Of a stretch of 6,530 nt of DNA, positions 5,804 to 6,530 are shown one piece after another. The stretch is from assembly GCA_014380605.1 (NCBI GenBank), contig JACMJO010000204.1:1-6530 (forward strand), given 5' to 3'. The position numbers and the translations under genes are program-made. Under the pieces are notes generated by a model that was not told where the DNA came from, did no database searches, and was given only the letters and a program-made list of their open reading frames with translations. The first letter of the stretch is position 1. The number at the start of each line of letters is the position of its first letter. The DNA comes from Fimbriimonadaceae bacterium. GTDB lineage: Bacteria > Armatimonadota > Fimbriimonadia > Fimbriimonadales > Fimbriimonadaceae.

Positions 5804-5992
5804 ATGAGTGTCAGAGACCTTCTAAAGAGACTTAGCGAGGATGGATGGGTTCAAGTTCGGATGCGCGGCAGTCATCGGCAATTGAAGCATCCATCTAAGC
5901 AAGGGCTGGTTACAGTCTCCGGACACGACAGGGATGATATTCATCCAAAAACGCTAAAGAGTGTTTTCAGACAAGCAGGATTGGGAGATTGA
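5804..5992 (+). CDS. hicA: HicA-type mRNA interferase toxin
   Basis: This 62-residue protein matches HicA/YcfA toxins, which have a small dsRBD-like fold and cleave mRNA in translation-independent fashion. It opens with V3-R-D-L-L-K-R-L, then D13-G-W-V, then the signature R19-x-R-G-S-H-R-Q-L-K-H-P (19-30), in which H24 is the catalytic His, and V36-T-V-S-G-H. The tail contains the P48-K-T-L-K-S-V-F-R-Q-A-G helix typical of the family. Length is full for the family and no key residue is missing, so it could be active. It begins 16 bases after the dehydrogenase stop without a separate promoter visible, so it may be read through from that gene or from a promoter within it. Its TGA overlaps the HicB start by one base. 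Confidence 0.9.
   Translation: MSVRDLLKRLSEDGWVQVRMRGSHRQLKHPSKQGLVTVSGHDRDDIHPKTLKSVFRQAGLGD
5983..5987 (+). promoter_or_regulatory. Ribosome-binding site deciding the HicB start
   Basis: GGGAG inside the end of hicA lies four bases before the ATG at 5992. That spacing is workable for 5992 but impossible for the in-frame TTG at 5989, so the antitoxin most likely begins at MKYWVIL. Confidence 0.45.
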
Positions 5993-6204
5993 TGAAGTAT
6001 TGGGTGATTTTGGAGACTGACGGGAAAAGCTGGTCGGCATTCGTGCCAGATTTACCAGGGTGCATAGCGACTGGGCAATCAATGGAAGAGGTCCAAGCGA
6101 ACATTGAGGAGGCCGTCAAGTTCCATTTGGAGGGCCTAGAGCTCGAAGGTATTGAGATTCCCAGGCCGACCACGCAAGCAATCGAAGTGAAAATCTCTGC
6201 GTAG
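5992..6204 (+). CDS. hicB: HicB-type short antitoxin
   Basis: This 70-residue protein has the HicB N-terminal partial RNase H-like fold: a first strand K2-Y-W-V-I-L, W14-S-A-F-V-P-D-L-P-G-C (the strand and turn characteristic of the family), T27-G-Q-S, and the helix M31-E-E-V-Q-A-N-I-E-E-A-V-K-F-H-L-E-G-L. A final strand and tail follow (I54-x-I-P-R-P and I64-E-V). HicB neutralises HicA by capping its active-site His. There is no C-terminal helix-turn-helix or ribbon-helix-helix domain, so it belongs to the short HicB class and would not be expected to repress its own operon by itself. Its ATG shares a base with the hicA TGA (TGATG), giving translational coupling. The TAG at 6202-6204 is followed directly by an in-phase ATG. 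Confidence 0.9.
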   Translation: MKYWVILETDGKSWSAFVPDLPGCIATGQSMEEVQANIEEAVKFHLEGLELEGIEIPRPTTQAIEVKISA

Positions 6205-6273
6205 ATGGCACCTCGTACAAGCAAGTTCCCAAGGTTGAACGTCCTAACTCCGGTACAGTGGCGTCAGAACTAA
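6205..6273 (+). CDS. Possible 22-codon mini-ORF after hicB
   Basis: An ATG immediately follows the hicB stop, in the same phase, and runs 22 codons (MAPRTSKFPRLNVLTPVQWRQN) to a TAA at 6271-6273. That is one base before the ATG of the next small gene. It could be a translated leader coupling hicB to the downstream gene, a remnant of a longer HicB C-terminus cut by a nonsense mutation, or mere chance. There is no SD of its own. I do not recognise the peptide. Confidence 0.2.
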   Translation: MAPRTSKFPRLNVLTPVQWRQN

Positions 6274-6274
6274 T

Positions 6275-6439
6275 ATGCAAAAGAAATCCAAAGCAGATAT
6301 CAAGAAGATGATCGCAGAGCTTCACGCTAAGCCCAAGGCCGGCGAAGAAGCAAAGAACCAGCCCATTGAGCAAGCGGCCGGTGGCAAAGGCGGCTCAAAA
6401 GGCGCGGCGGTCAACAAGACCTACCGACCGAAGATCTAA
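6275..6439 (+). CDS. Small lysine-rich protein of unknown function
   Basis: This 54-residue frame starts MQKKSKADIKKMIAELHAKP and ends NKTYRPKI. It has a basic amphipathic N-terminal helix (residues 2-18), a flexible Glu/Gln-containing middle, a Gly/Lys-rich stretch (GGKGGSKG, 36-43) and the compact basic tail. The net charge is strongly positive, which suggests nucleic-acid or ribosome association, but that is inference only. It could be a nucleoid-type or ribosome-associated small protein, and I do not recognise a family. No strong SD lies upstream; its ATG follows the mini-ORF stop after one base, so reinitiation is possible. Base composition matches the neighbouring genes, and the reading frame ends in a sensible position nine bases before the next start. 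Confidence 0.55.
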   Translation: MQKKSKADIKKMIAELHAKPKAGEEAKNQPIEQAAGGKGGSKGAAVNKTYRPKI

Positions 6440-6447
6440 GAGTCTAA

Positions 6448-6530
6448 ATGCTTGTTGGCATCGCCCTGGCGCTGTATGCCCAGATCGGGCTGACTACGCC
6501 GTTGAGTCTTCAGAATGGCTTGTCGGTCGA
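6448..6530 (+). CDS. Start of an exported protein, cut by window edge
   Basis: An ATG at 6448 opens a frame with no stop through the last base (27 codons visible). The first 12 residues (MLVGIALALYAQ) are hydrophobic and resemble the core of a short signal peptide or anchor. The following I-G-L-T-T-P-L-S-L-Q-N-G-L-S-V recalls the L-x-N-G-L-x-V strand at the N-terminus of M16 (insulinase-like) zinc peptidases. That would place an exported peptidase here, but the metal motif (HxxEH) would lie outside the window. The upstream region has only a weak AAGAG-like SD. Tentative. Confidence 0.5.
   Translation, partial: MLVGIALALYAQIGLTTPLSLQNGLSV

Noticed and set aside
5989..5991. TTG at 5989 as HicB start
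   Set aside because: It touches the only SD-like site with a one-base gap. The ATG at 5992 has workable spacing and forms the usual TGATG overlap.
6116..6373. Minus-strand frame with hydrophobic Leu/Cys stretches opposite hicB and the small basic gene
   Set aside because: Hydrophobicity is the complement of Lys- and Glu-rich codons on the plus strand; it would overlap three better-supported frames.
1..6530. CRISPR array, insertion sequence, tRNA or phage genes
   Set aside because: No regularly spaced repeats, transposase-like frames, terminal inverted repeats, cloverleaf-type sequence or phage-type genes were seen on either strand.

Overview
The window reads as ordinary chromosome from a free-living bacterium of moderate GC. 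It has short intergenic gaps, genes on both strands, and ATG starts of which only some have a visible Shine-Dalgarno (SD) site. There are no phage, transposon, CRISPR, tRNA or rRNA signals. The mix of genes (dodecin, SPFH/ribbon-helix-helix pair, DinB-fold protein, SDR, DUF1003, acyl-CoA dehydrogenase, HicAB) would fit Armatimonadota or a similar soil/water lineage, but the sequence alone does not prove a phylum. The first ~124 bases differ sharply from the rest: 74% GC over bases 1-120 against 43% over 181-240, with 41 consecutive codons ending in G or C in frame 2. They look like foreign or chimeric sequence joined to a truncated gene.

Layout, left to right. A truncated unknown reading frame (to 399) is followed on the plus strand by a dodecin (421-624). 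Convergent to these is a translationally coupled pair on the minus strand: an SPFH membrane protein (814-1698) and a 52-residue Arc-type ribbon-helix-helix protein (656-814). The dodecin and this pair share one strong hairpin at 630-671. A second minus-strand unit is an exported thioredoxin-fold protein (1871-2488) with its own terminator (1814-1848). A 121-base divergent gap separates it from a plus-strand DinB-fold protein (2610-3161) and an SDR oxidoreductase (3198-4001). The SDR runs tail-to-tail, with a 4-base overlap, into a minus-strand DUF1003 membrane protein (3998-4528). Divergent from that are an acyl-CoA dehydrogenase (4594-5787), a HicA/HicB toxin-antitoxin module (5804-5992 and 5992-6204), a possible 22-codon mini-ORF, a 54-residue lysine-rich protein of unknown function (6275-6439), and the first 27 codons of an exported protein cut by the window edge (6448-6530).

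How the genes relate. Several functions are redox or flavin related (dodecin, thioredoxin-like protein, SDR, acyl-CoA dehydrogenase), but they lie in separate transcription units and I see no single pathway. The tightest functional links are SPFH with its RHH partner (1-base stop/start overlap) and HicA with HicB (1-base overlap). I did not find a clearly undescribed multi-gene system. The points most worth a second look are the composition break at the left edge, the SPFH/RHH couple, the very short HicB followed by tightly packed mini-ORFs, and the glutaryl-CoA-dehydrogenase-like arginine in the acyl-CoA dehydrogenase.
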